Assembly (NCBI RefSeq): GCF_021568905.1
Contig: NZ_JAKGSB010000009.1
Span: 27,341 to 91,340, forward strand
DNA length: 64,000 bases
Direction of reading: 5' to 3'
Source: Zavarzinia marina
GTDB lineage: Bacteria; Pseudomonadota; Alphaproteobacteria; Zavarziniales; Zavarziniaceae
Shown here: positions 54,123 to 63,866 of the stretch, piece after piece
Layout: every line of letters starts with the position of its first letter
How positions within the stretch are numbered: position 1 is the first letter of the stretch
Notes under the pieces: model-generated
What the model was told of the DNA's origin: nothing
Seen by the model: only the letters and a program-made list of their open reading frames with translations
Database searches by the model: none
Program-made: the position numbers and the translations under genes

Positions 54123-55505
54123 TCAGCGGCCGAGGTCGCGGGCCGTCAGTTCGATGCAATGGGCGGCCAGGCCGACCAGTTCGTCGATCTCCGCCTTGGT
54201 GATGGAGAGGGGCGGTGCCAGCACCATGACGTCGCGGCAGGCGCGCATGACGAGGCCGTTGGCGAAGCAATGGTTCCGGCACTGGGTGCCGACCTCGCGC
54301 TTCGGATCGAAGAAGGAGCGCGTCGGCTTGTGTTCCACCAGTTCGATGGCGGCGATCATGCCGACACCGCGCACTTCGCCGACCAGGCGATGATCGGCCA
54401 GCGCCGCCAGCTTCTCCTGGAAATAGCCGCCGATTTCGCCGCCGGCGGCCTCGACGAGGCGTTCTTCCTCCATGATCTCGATGTTGCGCAGCGCGACCGC
54501 CGCCGCCACCGGATGGCCGGAATAGGTGAAGCCGTGGACCAGTTCCTCGCCCGCGGCGCGGAAGGTGTCGGCCACGCGCCTGCCCATCATGATGCCGGCC
54601 ATGGGGATGTAGCCGGAGGTCAGGCCCTTGGCCATGGTCATGAAATCGGGCTCGATGCCGAAGGTCTGGCTGCCGAACCAATTGCCCGTGCGCCCGAAGC
54701 CGCAGATCACCTCGTCGGCGATGACGAGGACGTCGTACTGGCGGCAGATGCGCATGATCTCCGGCCAATAGGTCGAGGGCGGAATGATCACGCCGCCGGC
54801 GCCCTGGATCGGCTCGCCGATGAAGGCGCCGACATTCTCGGGCCCGAGTTCCAGGATCTTGCGCTCGAGGGCGCGGGCCGCCTTCAGGCCGAATTCCTCG
54901 GGGCTGAGGTCGCCGCCGTGGGCGTACCAATAGGGCGCCTCGATATGGACGACGCCGGGCAGCGGCAGGTCGAACTGCGGGTGCATCGGCGTCAGGCCCG
55001 ACATGGAGGCGGCCTGCATGGTGACGCCGTGATAGCCGTAGTTACGGCTGATGATCGTCTTCTTGCGCGGCTTGCCCTGCAGGTTCCAGAAGTAGCGCAC
55101 CAGCTTGGCGATCGAATCATTCGCCTCCGACCCCGAGCCCGCATAGGTGACGAGATCCATGCCGGCCGGCGCGATCTGCGCCAGTTTCTCCGAAAGCGCC
55201 ACCACCGGCGGATGGGTGCACTGGAAGAACGTATTGTAATAGGGCAGTTCGAGAAGCTGCTGCCTGGCGACTTCCGCCAGTTCGGCGCGGCCATAGCCGA
55301 CGTTCACGCACCAGAGGCCCGACATGCCGTCGATCAGGCTGGCGCCTTCCGTGTCCCACAGGCGGACGCCGTCGGCACGGTTGATGACGCGGGCGCCCTT
55401 GGCGGCGAGGGCGGCGTGGTCGGTGAAGGGGTGCAGGTGGTGGCGCGCGTCGGCGGCCTGGAAGGCGCTGGTCGAATTGCGGGCGGGCGCGGTGGTAACG
55501 GTCAT
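54123..55505 (-). CDS. Class III PLP-dependent aminotransferase (omega-amino acid:pyruvate type)
   Basis: A 460-residue fold-type I aminotransferase. Blocks include DGMSGLWCVNVGYGR, YAGSGSEANDSIAKLVRYFW, VIADEVICGFGRTGNWFG and the PLP lysine in MAKGLTSGYIPM. The length and motifs fit the omega-amino acid/putrescine/taurine-pyruvate group, which transfers amino groups to pyruvate. Substrate cannot be fixed from sequence. I chose the ATG at 55505; a TTG six codons earlier is an alternative. The gene is monocistronic by spacing. Confidence 0.92.
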   Translation of the reverse strand: MTVTTAPARNSTSAFQAADARHHLHPFTDHAALAAKGARVINRADGVRLWDTEGASLIDGMSGLWCVNVGYGRAELAEVARQQLLELPYYNTFFQCTHPPVVALSEKLAQIAPAGMDLVTYAGSGSEANDSIAKLVRYFWNLQGKPRKKTIISRNYGYHGVTMQAASMSGLTPMHPQFDLPLPGVVHIEAPYWYAHGGDLSPEEFGLKAARALERKILELGPENVGAFIGEPIQGAGGVIIPPSTYWPEIMRICRQYDVLVIADEVICGFGRTGNWFGSQTFGIEPDFMTMAKGLTSGYIPMAGIMMGRRVADTFRAAGEELVHGFTYSGHPVAAAVALRNIEIMEEERLVEAAGGEIGGYFQEKLAALADHRLVGEVRGVGMIAAIELVEHKPTRSFFDPKREVGTQCRNHCFANGLVMRACRDVMVLAPPLSITKAEIDELVGLAAHCIELTARDLGR

Positions 55506-55688
55506 GGTCTTGGCCTCGGGCAAGGGAAATCGTCAGGACGGGCTTGGCAGGAAGACCGGATCCTAGGGATTGTAACCGATGCGCGCGCAATGAAGCATCA
55601 GCACGGATTTCCGCGAAGGGGCGGAACCGGGCTGCCGACAGGCATTGCGAAGATGGGCCGACACGATCATGGCGCGAGCATACAGCAA

Positions 55689-55716
55689 GAGGCCCGCCCC
55701 GGATAGAGCGGGCCTC
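55689..55716 (-). terminator. Probable terminator of the PraR-like regulator gene
   Basis: GAGGCCCGC (55689-55697) and GCGGGCCTC (55708-55716) form a perfect 9-bp stem with a 10-base loop, 62 bases after the regulator stop in its reading direction. Only a short T run follows on the minus strand, so termination is likely but not certain. Confidence 0.6.
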
Positions 55717-55778
55717 GCGCCAAGCTGCAAAGTGCCCCCACCGGTCCGCCGGGGCCGAGGCCGCCGACCGGCGCGGGC

Positions 55779-56162
55779 TCAGGCCTCCGCTGCTTCCTTG
55801 CCGAGGGTGCGCAGAAGCTCGATCACCTTGCGGCGAACCGCTTCATCCTCGATCGAGTAATAGGCGCGCACCAGGTTGATGGTCTCGGCGCGCGACATGA
55901 GATCGAGTTCGCTCGAATCCGTCTCGGGACGGGTGCCGTCGACGCCGTCGAAGAAGAAGGAGATCGGCACATCGAGGACTTCGGCCATCTTGTGAAGCTT
56001 GGAAGCCGAAATCCGGTTGGTGCCTTTTTCGTACTTCTGCACTTGCTGGAAGGTGAGGTCCAGGGCGTTGCCAAGTTCCGTCTGACTGAAGCCCAGAAGC
56101 TGACGACGCAGCTTTACCCGGGCCCCGACATGAACATCGACCGGATTAGCCTTGGAAGGCAT
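55779..56162 (-). CDS. PraR-like XRE-family HTH regulator
   Basis: A 127-residue regulator starting MPSKANPVDVHVGARVKLRR. The HTH reads QLLGFSQTELGNALDLTFQQ followed by VQKYEKGTNRISASKLHKMA, and the linker has FFFDGV. The C-terminal helical part (INLVRAYYSIEDEAVRRKVI) may mediate dimerisation. This pattern is close to alphaproteobacterial PraR-type regulators, which control surface, biofilm or stress genes. The ATG at 56162 follows 223 bases of shared upstream sequence with the divergent dioxygenase gene. Confidence 0.85.
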   Translation of the reverse strand: MPSKANPVDVHVGARVKLRRQLLGFSQTELGNALDLTFQQVQKYEKGTNRISASKLHKMAEVLDVPISFFFDGVDGTRPETDSSELDLMSRAETINLVRAYYSIEDEAVRRKVIELLRTLGKEAAEA

Positions 56163-56385
56163 AGTTGTTCTCCTTGTCCCCGGCAAAAGCGCTGAGCCGA
56201 CATACCGAACTACATCAGCACCACGGATAACCGAGTGTTTCCAATGAATTACTGCCCCTACAAAAGTTCTTTTATCACAGGAGTGTAATAGTGCCAATGG
56301 TAGTGGAAGCGCTTCTCCTGCACGCGGTTCCGCATAGAGGGAAGATTGTTCCGAATGCCGACATATCCTCCTAAAGTACAACGTC

Positions 56386-57456
56386 ATGAATAGTTTGTCG
56401 CCGAATAAGAGGAAGTGGATCAGGGGATTCAGCCAGGCATTGAAAAACCTGCTGCTGTTGCCGATTCGGGTCCTTTCGCTCGGGACGGGCGCCAAGTCGT
56501 TCGCGGGCAATCCGGTGATCGGCAGTCCCCTGCTCAATCGCCTCGGCCTCCATGTCGCGCGGCTCGTCCTCGCCGACCGGGCGATGGCGTTCCGGCGCCT
56601 GCTGCTTTCACCCACGGTCGCCGCCGGGGACCGCGCCGCGTTCCGCCGGGACGGTTTCATCCTGAAGAGCGACTTCCTGCCGGCCGCCGAATTCGCCGCC
56701 CTGGAGGCGGAGATCCGGGCGCTGCGCGCGCCCGGCCGCGCCTGCCACCAGGGCGACACGATCACCCACCGCATCCTCCTCGACCATCACGCGCTGGCGG
56801 GACTGCCGACGGCCCGGCGGCTGCTGTCGGACCGGCGCTACCGGCGCCTGCTCGGCTATGTCGCGGGACGGCTGCGGGTGCCGGGGCAGTGGGTGCAGAC
56901 GATCCGCTCCGGCGTCCTGCCGGGCCCGCCCGATCCGCAGACCAATCTCCACATCGACACCTTCCAGCCGACCATGAAGGCCTGGCTGTTCCTCGACGAC
57001 GTCGACGAGGCCTCGGGCCCCTTCACCTATGTGCCCGGCTCCCACCGCCTGACCCGGTCGCGCCTTGCCTATGAGTACCGGCGCAGCCTGGGCGAGCGCG
57101 ATTCGCCCGACCGGCTCTCTGCGCGCGGCTCGCTCCGGGTGCCGGTGACGGACCTGCCGGGTCTCGGCCTGCCGGCGCCGCGCGCCTTCGCGGTGAAGCG
57201 GAATACGCTGGTGGTCGCGGATACGCGCGGCCTACACCGTCGGGGCGACGTGCTGCGCCGGCCGTCCGACCGGATGGAAATCTGGGCGATGGCCCGCACC
57301 AATCCCTTCAACCCGCTGCCGGGCCTGCCCTTCGCCTGGTGCGACAGACTCGATCTCGCGCTCTATCGGGCCTGGCTCGAACACCAGGATACGCGCGCGG
57401 CGAAACGCGGCGGGCAGCCCTCGTGGCGTCTCGTGCCGCCGGCGGAAGGGTCCTGA
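56386..57456 (+). CDS. Phytanoyl-CoA dioxygenase (PhyH) family protein
   Basis: A 356-residue Fe(II)/2-oxoglutarate dioxygenase-like protein. The metal-binding HxD is in NLHIDTFQPTM (about 185-195), followed by WLFLDDVDEASGPFTYVPGS; the distal histidine is probably in TRGLHRRGDV and the 2-oxoglutarate arginine in the same region. The N-terminal 70 residues contain a hydrophobic stretch (LLLLPIRVLSLG), possibly membrane-associated. Substrate is unknown; family members hydroxylate lipids or small metabolites. It is divergent from the PraR-like gene and may be controlled by it. Confidence 0.85.
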   Translation: MNSLSPNKRKWIRGFSQALKNLLLLPIRVLSLGTGAKSFAGNPVIGSPLLNRLGLHVARLVLADRAMAFRRLLLSPTVAAGDRAAFRRDGFILKSDFLPAAEFAALEAEIRALRAPGRACHQGDTITHRILLDHHALAGLPTARRLLSDRRYRRLLGYVAGRLRVPGQWVQTIRSGVLPGPPDPQTNLHIDTFQPTMKAWLFLDDVDEASGPFTYVPGSHRLTRSRLAYEYRRSLGERDSPDRLSARGSLRVPVTDLPGLGLPAPRAFAVKRNTLVVADTRGLHRRGDVLRRPSDRMEIWAMARTNPFNPLPGLPFAWCDRLDLALYRAWLEHQDTRAAKRGGQPSWRLVPPAEGS

Positions 57457-57534
57457 GCCCGTCTCGTGCCTTGGTGGTGTCACAGCTCTCGGCTAGGCTC
57501 GCCGTCAGTCGAGACGGTCGTCGGGGGAGGTATC

Positions 57535-60500
57535 ATGGTCGAGAACAAGGCTGAACAGGCGCGGCGCGACCAGCTTCAGGCCATCGTCGCCCTGGCGGAA
57601 AAGCGCCTCGGCGCGGGGGCCGACGAGATCGCGGTCATGGTCGCGCGCTATTTCGACCGGCTCGCGACCGAGGATCTTCTGGCCCAGCCGGCCGACGCCT
57701 TGTTCGGCGCCGCCCTCGGCCATTGGCGCTTCGCCGCCGAACGGCCGAAAGGCAGCCATCGGGTCCGGGTGTTCAATCCCCGCCTCGACAGCCACGGTTG
57801 GCACAGCCCGCATACGGTGGTCGAGACCGTGACCGACGACATGCCGTTCCTGGTCGATTCGATCACCGCGACCCTGGCGCGGGAGGGCCGGGGCGTCCAC
57901 ATGATCGCCCATCCCGTGCTCTGCGTGACCCGCGACGCCGACGGCCACCGCACCGGCCTGGTCGACCCCGGCACCGGCGGCGTCATCGCCGAATCCCTGA
58001 TCCACATCGAGATCGACGAGGACGGCGACGCCGACAGCCGCGCCGAACTCGCCTCCGTCCTCGACAAGGTGCTGGGCGACGTGCGCGCCGCGGTCGAGGA
58101 CTGGCACCCCATGCTCGACACGTTGAACGATGCCATCGCGCATCTCGAAGCGGTGCCGGGGGTCGATCGCGAACAGGCCGACTTCCTGCGCTGGCTGGCC
58201 GAGGGCAATTTCGTCCTGCTCGCGACCCGCGACTATGTCGCCGAGGACGAGGGCTTCGTGCAGGCGCGCGGCCTCGGCCTGCTGCGCGACGCGCGGGTCC
58301 ACGCCATGGGTCGCGGCGGCGAGGCGGGCGTCCATCACCTGCGCGAACAGGGGCCGCCGGTCATGGTCACCAAGACCAACATGGAATCGACCGTGCACCG
58401 CCGCGCGATCATGGATTTCGTCGGCGTGAAGCAGTTCGGCGACGACGGCCGCATGGTCGGCGAACGGCGCTTCTACGGTCTCTTCGCCTCGACCGCCTAC
58501 CAGCTTCGCCCGCGCGACATTCCCCTGCTCCGGGGCAAGGCGGCGCGCGTCCTCGCCAAGGCCGGCTATGCCGCCGACAGCCACGACGGCAAGGCCCTCC
58601 TGAACGCGATCGAGACCTTTCCGCGCGACGAGCTGTTCCAGGTTTCGGAAGACGAGCTGGCGGATTTCGCCCATGGCATCCTCCGCCTCGAGGAACGGCC
58701 GCGCACCGGTCTCTTCCTCCGGGTCGACGCCTTCGGGCGCTGGGTCTCGGCCCTGGTCTATCTGCCGCGCGACCAGTTCGACACGGCCCTGCGCCAGTCG
58801 GTCGAAGGCATCCTGTGCCGTGCCGCCGGCGGCGAGGTCATGTCCCGCACCAGTCAGGTCGGCCAGACCGAACTCGCCCGCGTCCATCTGATCGTCCGCG
58901 CGACCGAGGAAGGCATCCGCAGCCTGGATCCCGAGACCCTGGAGAAGGAGATCATCCTGGCCGCGCGCGGCTGGGTCGACCGCCTGCGCGAAGCCCTGAT
59001 CGCGGCCGAGGGCGAGGACAAGGGGGTGCGGCTCGCGCGGCGCTGGCTGCGCGCCTTCCCCAGCGCCTATCGCGAAAGCCATGCCCCGGCCGTGGCGATC
59101 GCCGACATCGCCCGCGCCGAGATGCTGCTCGCGACCGGCGACGGCGCCGTGACCCAGGCGGTCTACCGCCTGCTCGAGGACGACGAGACGGTGCTGCGCT
59201 TCAAGCTCTACCGTCGCGGCCTGCCGGCCCCCCTGTCCGACTGTCTGCCGCTGATCGAGCACATGGGCCTGCGTGTGATCGAGGAAACGCCCTTCTCGCT
59301 CCGTCCCGACGGGGGCGAGGTGGTCTGGCTCCACGATTTCCGCCTGGTCGAGCCGGACGGCCGCGCCCTGCCGCTGGAAGCCGTCGGCCCCCTGATCGAG
59401 GATGCCTTCGCCCAGCTCTGGGCCGGACAGATGGAGGACGATCGCTTCAACCGTCTCGTCGTTCTCGCCGCCATGCCGGCGCGCGACGTCATGGTGCTGC
59501 GCGCCATCGCCAAATATCTGCGCCAGATCGGCCTTTCCTTCTCCCAGGCCTATATGGAGGAGACCCTGGCCCATTGGCCGGGCGTCGCCCGCGCCATCGT
59601 CGACCTGTTCCGCCTGCGCCACGATCCCGCCTTCGAGGGCGATCGCGCGGCGGCGATGGAGACGGCCCGCGCCGCCATCCTCGAATCCCTCGACGCCGTC
59701 GCCTCGCTGGACGAGGACCGGATTCTCCGCCGCTTCCTCAACATCGTCGACGCTTCGCTGCGCACCAATCTGTTCCAGAAGCGCGCCGACGGCGCCGATG
59801 CGCCGTGCCTCGCGATCAAGCTGGACAGCCGCGCCATCGAGGGGCTGCCGCTGCCGAAACCGCTGGTCGAAATCTGGGTGTTCAGTCCCCGGGTCGAGGG
59901 CGTTCATCTGCGTGGCGGGCGCGTCGCGCGCGGCGGCCTTCGCTGGTCGGACCGGCGCGAGGATTTCCGCACCGAGATCCTGGGCCTCGTGAAGGCGCAG
60001 ATGGTGAAGAACGCGGTGATCGTGCCGACCGGCTCCAAGGGCGGCTTCTATCCGAAGCGCCTGCCGCCGGCCACCGCGGGACGCGAGGCGATCCAGGCCG
60101 AGGCGATCGAATGCTACCGGATCTTCATCGGCGGCCTTCTGGACGTCACCGACAATATCGTCGCGGGCGAGGTGACGCCGCCTGAAGGCGTGGTGCGCCA
60201 CGACCAGGACGATCCCTATCTGGTGGTCGCGGCCGACAAGGGCACCGCCACCTTCTCCGACATCGCCAATGCGATCGCGGAATCGCGCGGCTTCTGGCTG
60301 GGCGATGCCTTCGCCTCGGGCGGCTCGGCCGGCTATGACCACAAGGCCATGGGCATCACCGCGCGCGGCGCCTGGGAAGCGGTGAAGCGCCACTTCCGCG
60401 AAATGGGCCACGACACCCAGTCCGAACCCTTCACGGTGGTCGGCGTGGGCGACATGTCGGGCGACGTCTTCGGCAACGGCATGCTCCTGTCCGAGAAGAT

Positions 60501-62301
60501 CCGCCTCGTCGCCGCCTTCGACCACCGGCACATCTTCCTGGATCCCGATCCGGACCCGGCGGTCAGCTTCGCCGAGCGCCAGCGCCTGTTCGCCCTGCCG
60601 CGCTCGTCCTGGGACGATTACGATCGCAAGCTGATCTCGGCCGGCGGCGGCATCTTCCCGCGCAGCCTGAAGGCGGTGCCCCTCAGCCCCGAGGTCCGCA
60701 CCCTCCTGGATCTCGATGCCGAGATGCTCACGCCCCAGGACGTGATGCGCGCGATCCTGAAATCGCGGGCCGATCTCCTCTGGTTCGGCGGTATCGGCAC
60801 CTATGTGAAGGCGGCGGCCGAGACCAACGCCGATGCCGGCGACAAGGCGAACGACGCCATCCGCGTCGATGCCGGCGAGCTCCGCGTGAAGGTGGTGGGC
60901 GAGGGCGCCAACCTCGGCGTCACCCAGCGCGGGCGCATCGAATATGCCGCCGCCGGCGGCCGCATCAATACCGACGCCATCGACAATTCGGCCGGCGTCG
61001 ACTGCTCCGACCACGAGGTGAACATCAAGATCCTGCTGAACGGCGTGATGGCCGACGGCGATCTGACCCGCAAGCAGCGCGACGAACTGCTGCGCGCCAT
61101 GACCGACGATGTCGCGGCGCTCGTCCTCGAGGACAATTATCTCCAGACCCAGTCGATCAGCATGGTGCTGGCGCGCGGGCCGTCGGTGGTGGAGAACCAG
61201 ATCCGCCTGATGCGCATGCTGGAGGCCGAGGGGCGCCTCGACCGTGCGGTCGAGCATCTGCCGCGCGACAAGGAAATGCTGGCCCGGGCCCGCGAGCGCC
61301 GGGGCCTGACAAGGCCCGAGGCCTCGGTCCTGCTGTCCTACGCCAAGATGCGCCTGCAGGACGATCTGTTGGACGGCGACGCGCCCGAGGACGATTTCCT
61401 CGACGACGCGCTGGCGACCTATTTCCCGAAGGCGCTGCAGGACCGCTATCCGGCGCAGATCGCCCGCCACCGCCTGCGGCGCGAGATCATCGCCACCCAA
61501 CTCGCCAACGCGATCGTCAATTGGACCGGGCCGACCTTCGTCTCCCGGATCGCCGAATCGACGGGCTTCGAGGCGGGCGCCATCGCGCGCGCCTTCGTCG
61601 CGGCGCGGGAAGTTCTGGCACTCGGCCAATTGGCCGGCGCGGTCGACGCGCTCGACGGCAAGGTGCCGGCGGCAAGCCAGATCGCGATGCTGCTGGAGAC
61701 GGCGAATGCCACCCGGCAGGCGAGCATGTGGCTGCTGCACAACGAGTCCCAGCCCCTCGACATCGCCGCGACGCTGCACCGCTACGGCCCCGGCGTGGCC
61801 CGCCTGACCGCGGCCCTGCCGGACCTTCTGCCGGCGCGGGCCGAAACACGCCTCGCCTCGGCGCAGGACGGCCTCGCCTCGCTCGGGGTGCCGGCGGATC
61901 TCGCGGCCGGGATTTCGGCCCTGCCGTTCCTCGCCGGCGCGCTCGACATCGTCGCGGCGGCCGAATCCTGGGGCGACGTGCTGGTGGTCGGCGCCACTTA
62001 TTTCCGTCTGGGCGACGAGATCGGCCTCGATGCGCTGCGCGAGGCGGCCTCGGCGATCGAGGTGACGGACCATTGGGATCGCCTCGCCCTGACCGCCCTG
62101 GTGGACGATCTCTACGCTCAGCAGCGCCTGCTCGCCTCGGCCGCGACAAGGGCCGAAGGCGGCGTCGACGGCTGGCTCGAAACCCATGAAGCCGCGATCG
62201 CCCGCACTCATGCCCTGATCGGCGAGCTCACGGAAGGCGGCCCCACCCTCGCCAAACTCACCTTCGCCGGCCGTCACCTGCGCGGCCAGTTCTCGGTTTA
62301 G
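57535..62301 (+). CDS. NAD-specific glutamate dehydrogenase, 180-kDa type
   Basis: A 1588-residue enzyme, the usual size for the large NAD-GDH family. The N-terminal half contains ACT-like regulatory regions (DDMPFLVDSITATLAREGRG near residue 105). The catalytic domain, with substrate-binding lysine region PTGSKGGFYPKRLP around residue 830 and GVGDMSGDVFGNGM near residue 975, is central. A long helical C-terminal region follows (to ARRHLRGQFSV-like end, here FAGRHLRGQFSV). It oxidises glutamate to 2-oxoglutarate and ammonia with NAD+, feeding amino acid carbon into the TCA cycle. The ATG at 57535 has GGGGGAGG upstream. Confidence 0.96.
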   Translation: MVENKAEQARRDQLQAIVALAEKRLGAGADEIAVMVARYFDRLATEDLLAQPADALFGAALGHWRFAAERPKGSHRVRVFNPRLDSHGWHSPHTVVETVTDDMPFLVDSITATLAREGRGVHMIAHPVLCVTRDADGHRTGLVDPGTGGVIAESLIHIEIDEDGDADSRAELASVLDKVLGDVRAAVEDWHPMLDTLNDAIAHLEAVPGVDREQADFLRWLAEGNFVLLATRDYVAEDEGFVQARGLGLLRDARVHAMGRGGEAGVHHLREQGPPVMVTKTNMESTVHRRAIMDFVGVKQFGDDGRMVGERRFYGLFASTAYQLRPRDIPLLRGKAARVLAKAGYAADSHDGKALLNAIETFPRDELFQVSEDELADFAHGILRLEERPRTGLFLRVDAFGRWVSALVYLPRDQFDTALRQSVEGILCRAAGGEVMSRTSQVGQTELARVHLIVRATEEGIRSLDPETLEKEIILAARGWVDRLREALIAAEGEDKGVRLARRWLRAFPSAYRESHAPAVAIADIARAEMLLATGDGAVTQAVYRLLEDDETVLRFKLYRRGLPAPLSDCLPLIEHMGLRVIEETPFSLRPDGGEVVWLHDFRLVEPDGRALPLEAVGPLIEDAFAQLWAGQMEDDRFNRLVVLAAMPARDVMVLRAIAKYLRQIGLSFSQAYMEETLAHWPGVARAIVDLFRLRHDPAFEGDRAAAMETARAAILESLDAVASLDEDRILRRFLNIVDASLRTNLFQKRADGADAPCLAIKLDSRAIEGLPLPKPLVEIWVFSPRVEGVHLRGGRVARGGLRWSDRREDFRTEILGLVKAQMVKNAVIVPTGSKGGFYPKRLPPATAGREAIQAEAIECYRIFIGGLLDVTDNIVAGEVTPPEGVVRHDQDDPYLVVAADKGTATFSDIANAIAESRGFWLGDAFASGGSAGYDHKAMGITARGAWEAVKRHFREMGHDTQSEPFTVVGVGDMSGDVFGNGMLLSEKIRLVAAFDHRHIFLDPDPDPAVSFAERQRLFALPRSSWDDYDRKLISAGGGIFPRSLKAVPLSPEVRTLLDLDAEMLTPQDVMRAILKSRADLLWFGGIGTYVKAAAETNADAGDKANDAIRVDAGELRVKVVGEGANLGVTQRGRIEYAAAGGRINTDAIDNSAGVDCSDHEVNIKILLNGVMADGDLTRKQRDELLRAMTDDVAALVLEDNYLQTQSISMVLARGPSVVENQIRLMRMLEAEGRLDRAVEHLPRDKEMLARARERRGLTRPEASVLLSYAKMRLQDDLLDGDAPEDDFLDDALATYFPKALQDRYPAQIARHRLRREIIATQLANAIVNWTGPTFVSRIAESTGFEAGAIARAFVAAREVLALGQLAGAVDALDGKVPAASQIAMLLETANATRQASMWLLHNESQPLDIAATLHRYGPGVARLTAALPDLLPARAETRLASAQDGLASLGVPADLAAGISALPFLAGALDIVAAAESWGDVLVVGATYFRLGDEIGLDALREAASAIEVTDHWDRLALTALVDDLYAQQRLLASAATRAEGGVDGWLETHEAAIARTHALIGELTEGGPTLAKLTFAGRHLRGQFSV

Positions 62302-62369
62302 GGCAAAAACGCGTCGTCCAGGCAGAAGGCCGGGACCTTTCGACAGTAGGGCGGCCCTTTTGGACAAAG

Positions 62370-62389
62370 ATCCCGGCCTTCGCCGGGAT
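62370..62389. repeat. REP-like palindrome (short copy)
   Basis: ATCCCGGC-CTTC-GCCGGGAT is a perfect 8-bp stem with a four-base loop, followed by GACG, in the 170-base gap between the glutamate dehydrogenase stop and the MFS gene. It shares its core with the 50415-50440 element, where the stem extends to 11 bp. The rest of the gap holds no gene; a GAAGGAGA ribosome binding site lies at its right end. Confidence 0.75.
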
Positions 62390-62471
62390 GACGCCTTTGG
62401 GGTGGGCGAAGGTGATTGAAAAGCCGGCGGTTCCGCGTCCAAATAGCCGTAAACGGTGAAGGAGAAAAGCG

Positions 62472-63803
62472 TTGGGGAACCGTCTCGCCCAGGCGTCCTG
62501 GACGACGTTCGACTGGGCCTTCCAGCCCTTCTTCACCCTGGTCACCACCTTCATCTTCGCGCCCTATTTCGCCTCCGCCGTGGCGCCGGACGCGGTCAGC
62601 GGACAGGCGCTCTGGGGCTATACCCAGACCGTCGCCGGGGTGGCGATCGCCCTGCTGGCGCCGGTGCTCGGCGCCGTCGCCGATGCGGCGGGCCCGCGCA
62701 AGCCCTGGATCGCGGTACTGGCGCTCTGCACCGTCGCCGGCTGCGGCGTGCTCTGGGCGGCGGTGCCGGGTCTCGATGGCGGCGGCCTGCTGCTCGTGCT
62801 CGGGGCCGTGACGCTTGCGACCATCGGGGCGGAATTCGCCATCGTCTTCAACAACGCCATGCTGCCCTCCCTGGTGCCGGCGCATCGGATCGGTGTGCTC
62901 TCGGCGATCGGCTGGGGGGTCGGCTATGTCGGCGGGCTGGTCTCCCTCGGCCTCGTGCTCGGCCTCTTCGTCCTGCCCGAGGTGCCGGCCTTCGGCCTCG
63001 ACAAGGCGGCCCATGAGGCGGAACGCATGGTGGGGCCGCTCTCCGCCGTATGGCTGGCGGTGTTCATCCTGCCCATGTTCCTCTTCGTGCCGGATCAGGC
63101 GTCCCAGGGCCTGTCGCGCGGCAAGGCCGTGCGCCAGGGCCTGTCTCAGCTCGGCGCCACCCTGCGCGGGCTGCCCCGGCACCGCAATGTGCTCCGCTAT
63201 CTGATCGCCCATATGATCTATGGCGACGCCCTGCTCGCCATCTTCGCCTTCGGCGGCATCTATGCCAGCGCCACCTTCGGCTGGGACCTGCTGACCCTCG
63301 GCATCTTCGGCATCCTGCTGAACGTGCTCGCCATGGCGGGATCCTTCCTCGGCGGTGTGCTCGAGGCGCGGGCGGGTTCCAAGGTGACGATCACGGTCTC
63401 CCTGGTCATGCTGATCCTCGGCACCGTCGGGATCCTGTCGATCGGCGCCGAACACATCTTCTTCGTCTTCGAGGTGACGCCGCCGGCGCCCGACCGCGGA
63501 CTCTTCGACAGTCCGGCGGAACAGGCCTTCATCCTCTGCACGCTCGTTCTGGGGCTGCCCTTCGGTCCGGCCCAGGCGTCCAGCCGCAGCCTGATGGCGA
63601 AACTGGCGCCGCCCCATCTGATGACCGAATTCTTCGGTCTCTACGCGCTCTCGGGCAAGGCGACGGCCTTTCTGGCCCCCTTCATGATCGGCGTCGTCAC
63701 CGACCTGACCGACGATCGCCGCCTCGGCATCGCCGTCGTCCTGCCCTTCCTGCTGGTCGGGCTGTGGCTGCTGTCGGGGGTGAAGGAAGACAGGCGCTAT
63801 TGA
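62472..63803 (+). CDS. MFS transporter, UMF1 family
   Basis: A 443-residue transporter with about 12 membrane helices. It begins (M)GNRLAQASWTTFDWAFQPFF, and TFIFAPYFASAV follows, a signature of the UMF1/Atg22-like MFS group. A charged loop between helices 2 and 3 reads ADAAGPRKPW, the MFS motif region. Members export or import amino acids or related solutes; the substrate here is unknown. The start is TTG at 62472, with GGAG at 62459-62462, since no suitable ATG precedes the conserved N-terminus. A strong hairpin terminator follows. Confidence 0.88.
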   Translation: MGNRLAQASWTTFDWAFQPFFTLVTTFIFAPYFASAVAPDAVSGQALWGYTQTVAGVAIALLAPVLGAVADAAGPRKPWIAVLALCTVAGCGVLWAAVPGLDGGGLLLVLGAVTLATIGAEFAIVFNNAMLPSLVPAHRIGVLSAIGWGVGYVGGLVSLGLVLGLFVLPEVPAFGLDKAAHEAERMVGPLSAVWLAVFILPMFLFVPDQASQGLSRGKAVRQGLSQLGATLRGLPRHRNVLRYLIAHMIYGDALLAIFAFGGIYASATFGWDLLTLGIFGILLNVLAMAGSFLGGVLEARAGSKVTITVSLVMLILGTVGILSIGAEHIFFVFEVTPPAPDRGLFDSPAEQAFILCTLVLGLPFGPAQASSRSLMAKLAPPHLMTEFFGLYALSGKATAFLAPFMIGVVTDLTDDRRLGIAVVLPFLLVGLWLLSGVKEDRRY

Positions 63804-63810
63804 TGCCGCC

Positions 63811-63840
63811 CCGCCGTCCCGGCTTTTTCCGGGACGGCGG
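63811..63840 (+). terminator. Hairpin terminator after the MFS gene
   Basis: CCGCCGTCCCGG (63811-63822) and CCGGGACGGCGG (63829-63840) form a perfect 12-bp stem with a CTTTTT loop, eight bases after the MFS stop and before the convergent acetyl-CoA synthetase end. It can serve both directions. A GTTTGTGG follows rather than a clean U tract. Confidence 0.75.
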
Positions 63841-63866
63841 GTTTGTGGCTTACCTGTTCTGGCGCC

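Noticed and set aside
57505..62442. A 1645-codon open frame on the minus strand opposite the glutamate dehydrogenase gene
   Set aside because: It is the exact complement of the glutamate dehydrogenase coding frame in high-GC DNA; the protein is His/Gln/Arg-rich without any family pattern, whereas the plus strand encodes a full-length known enzyme.
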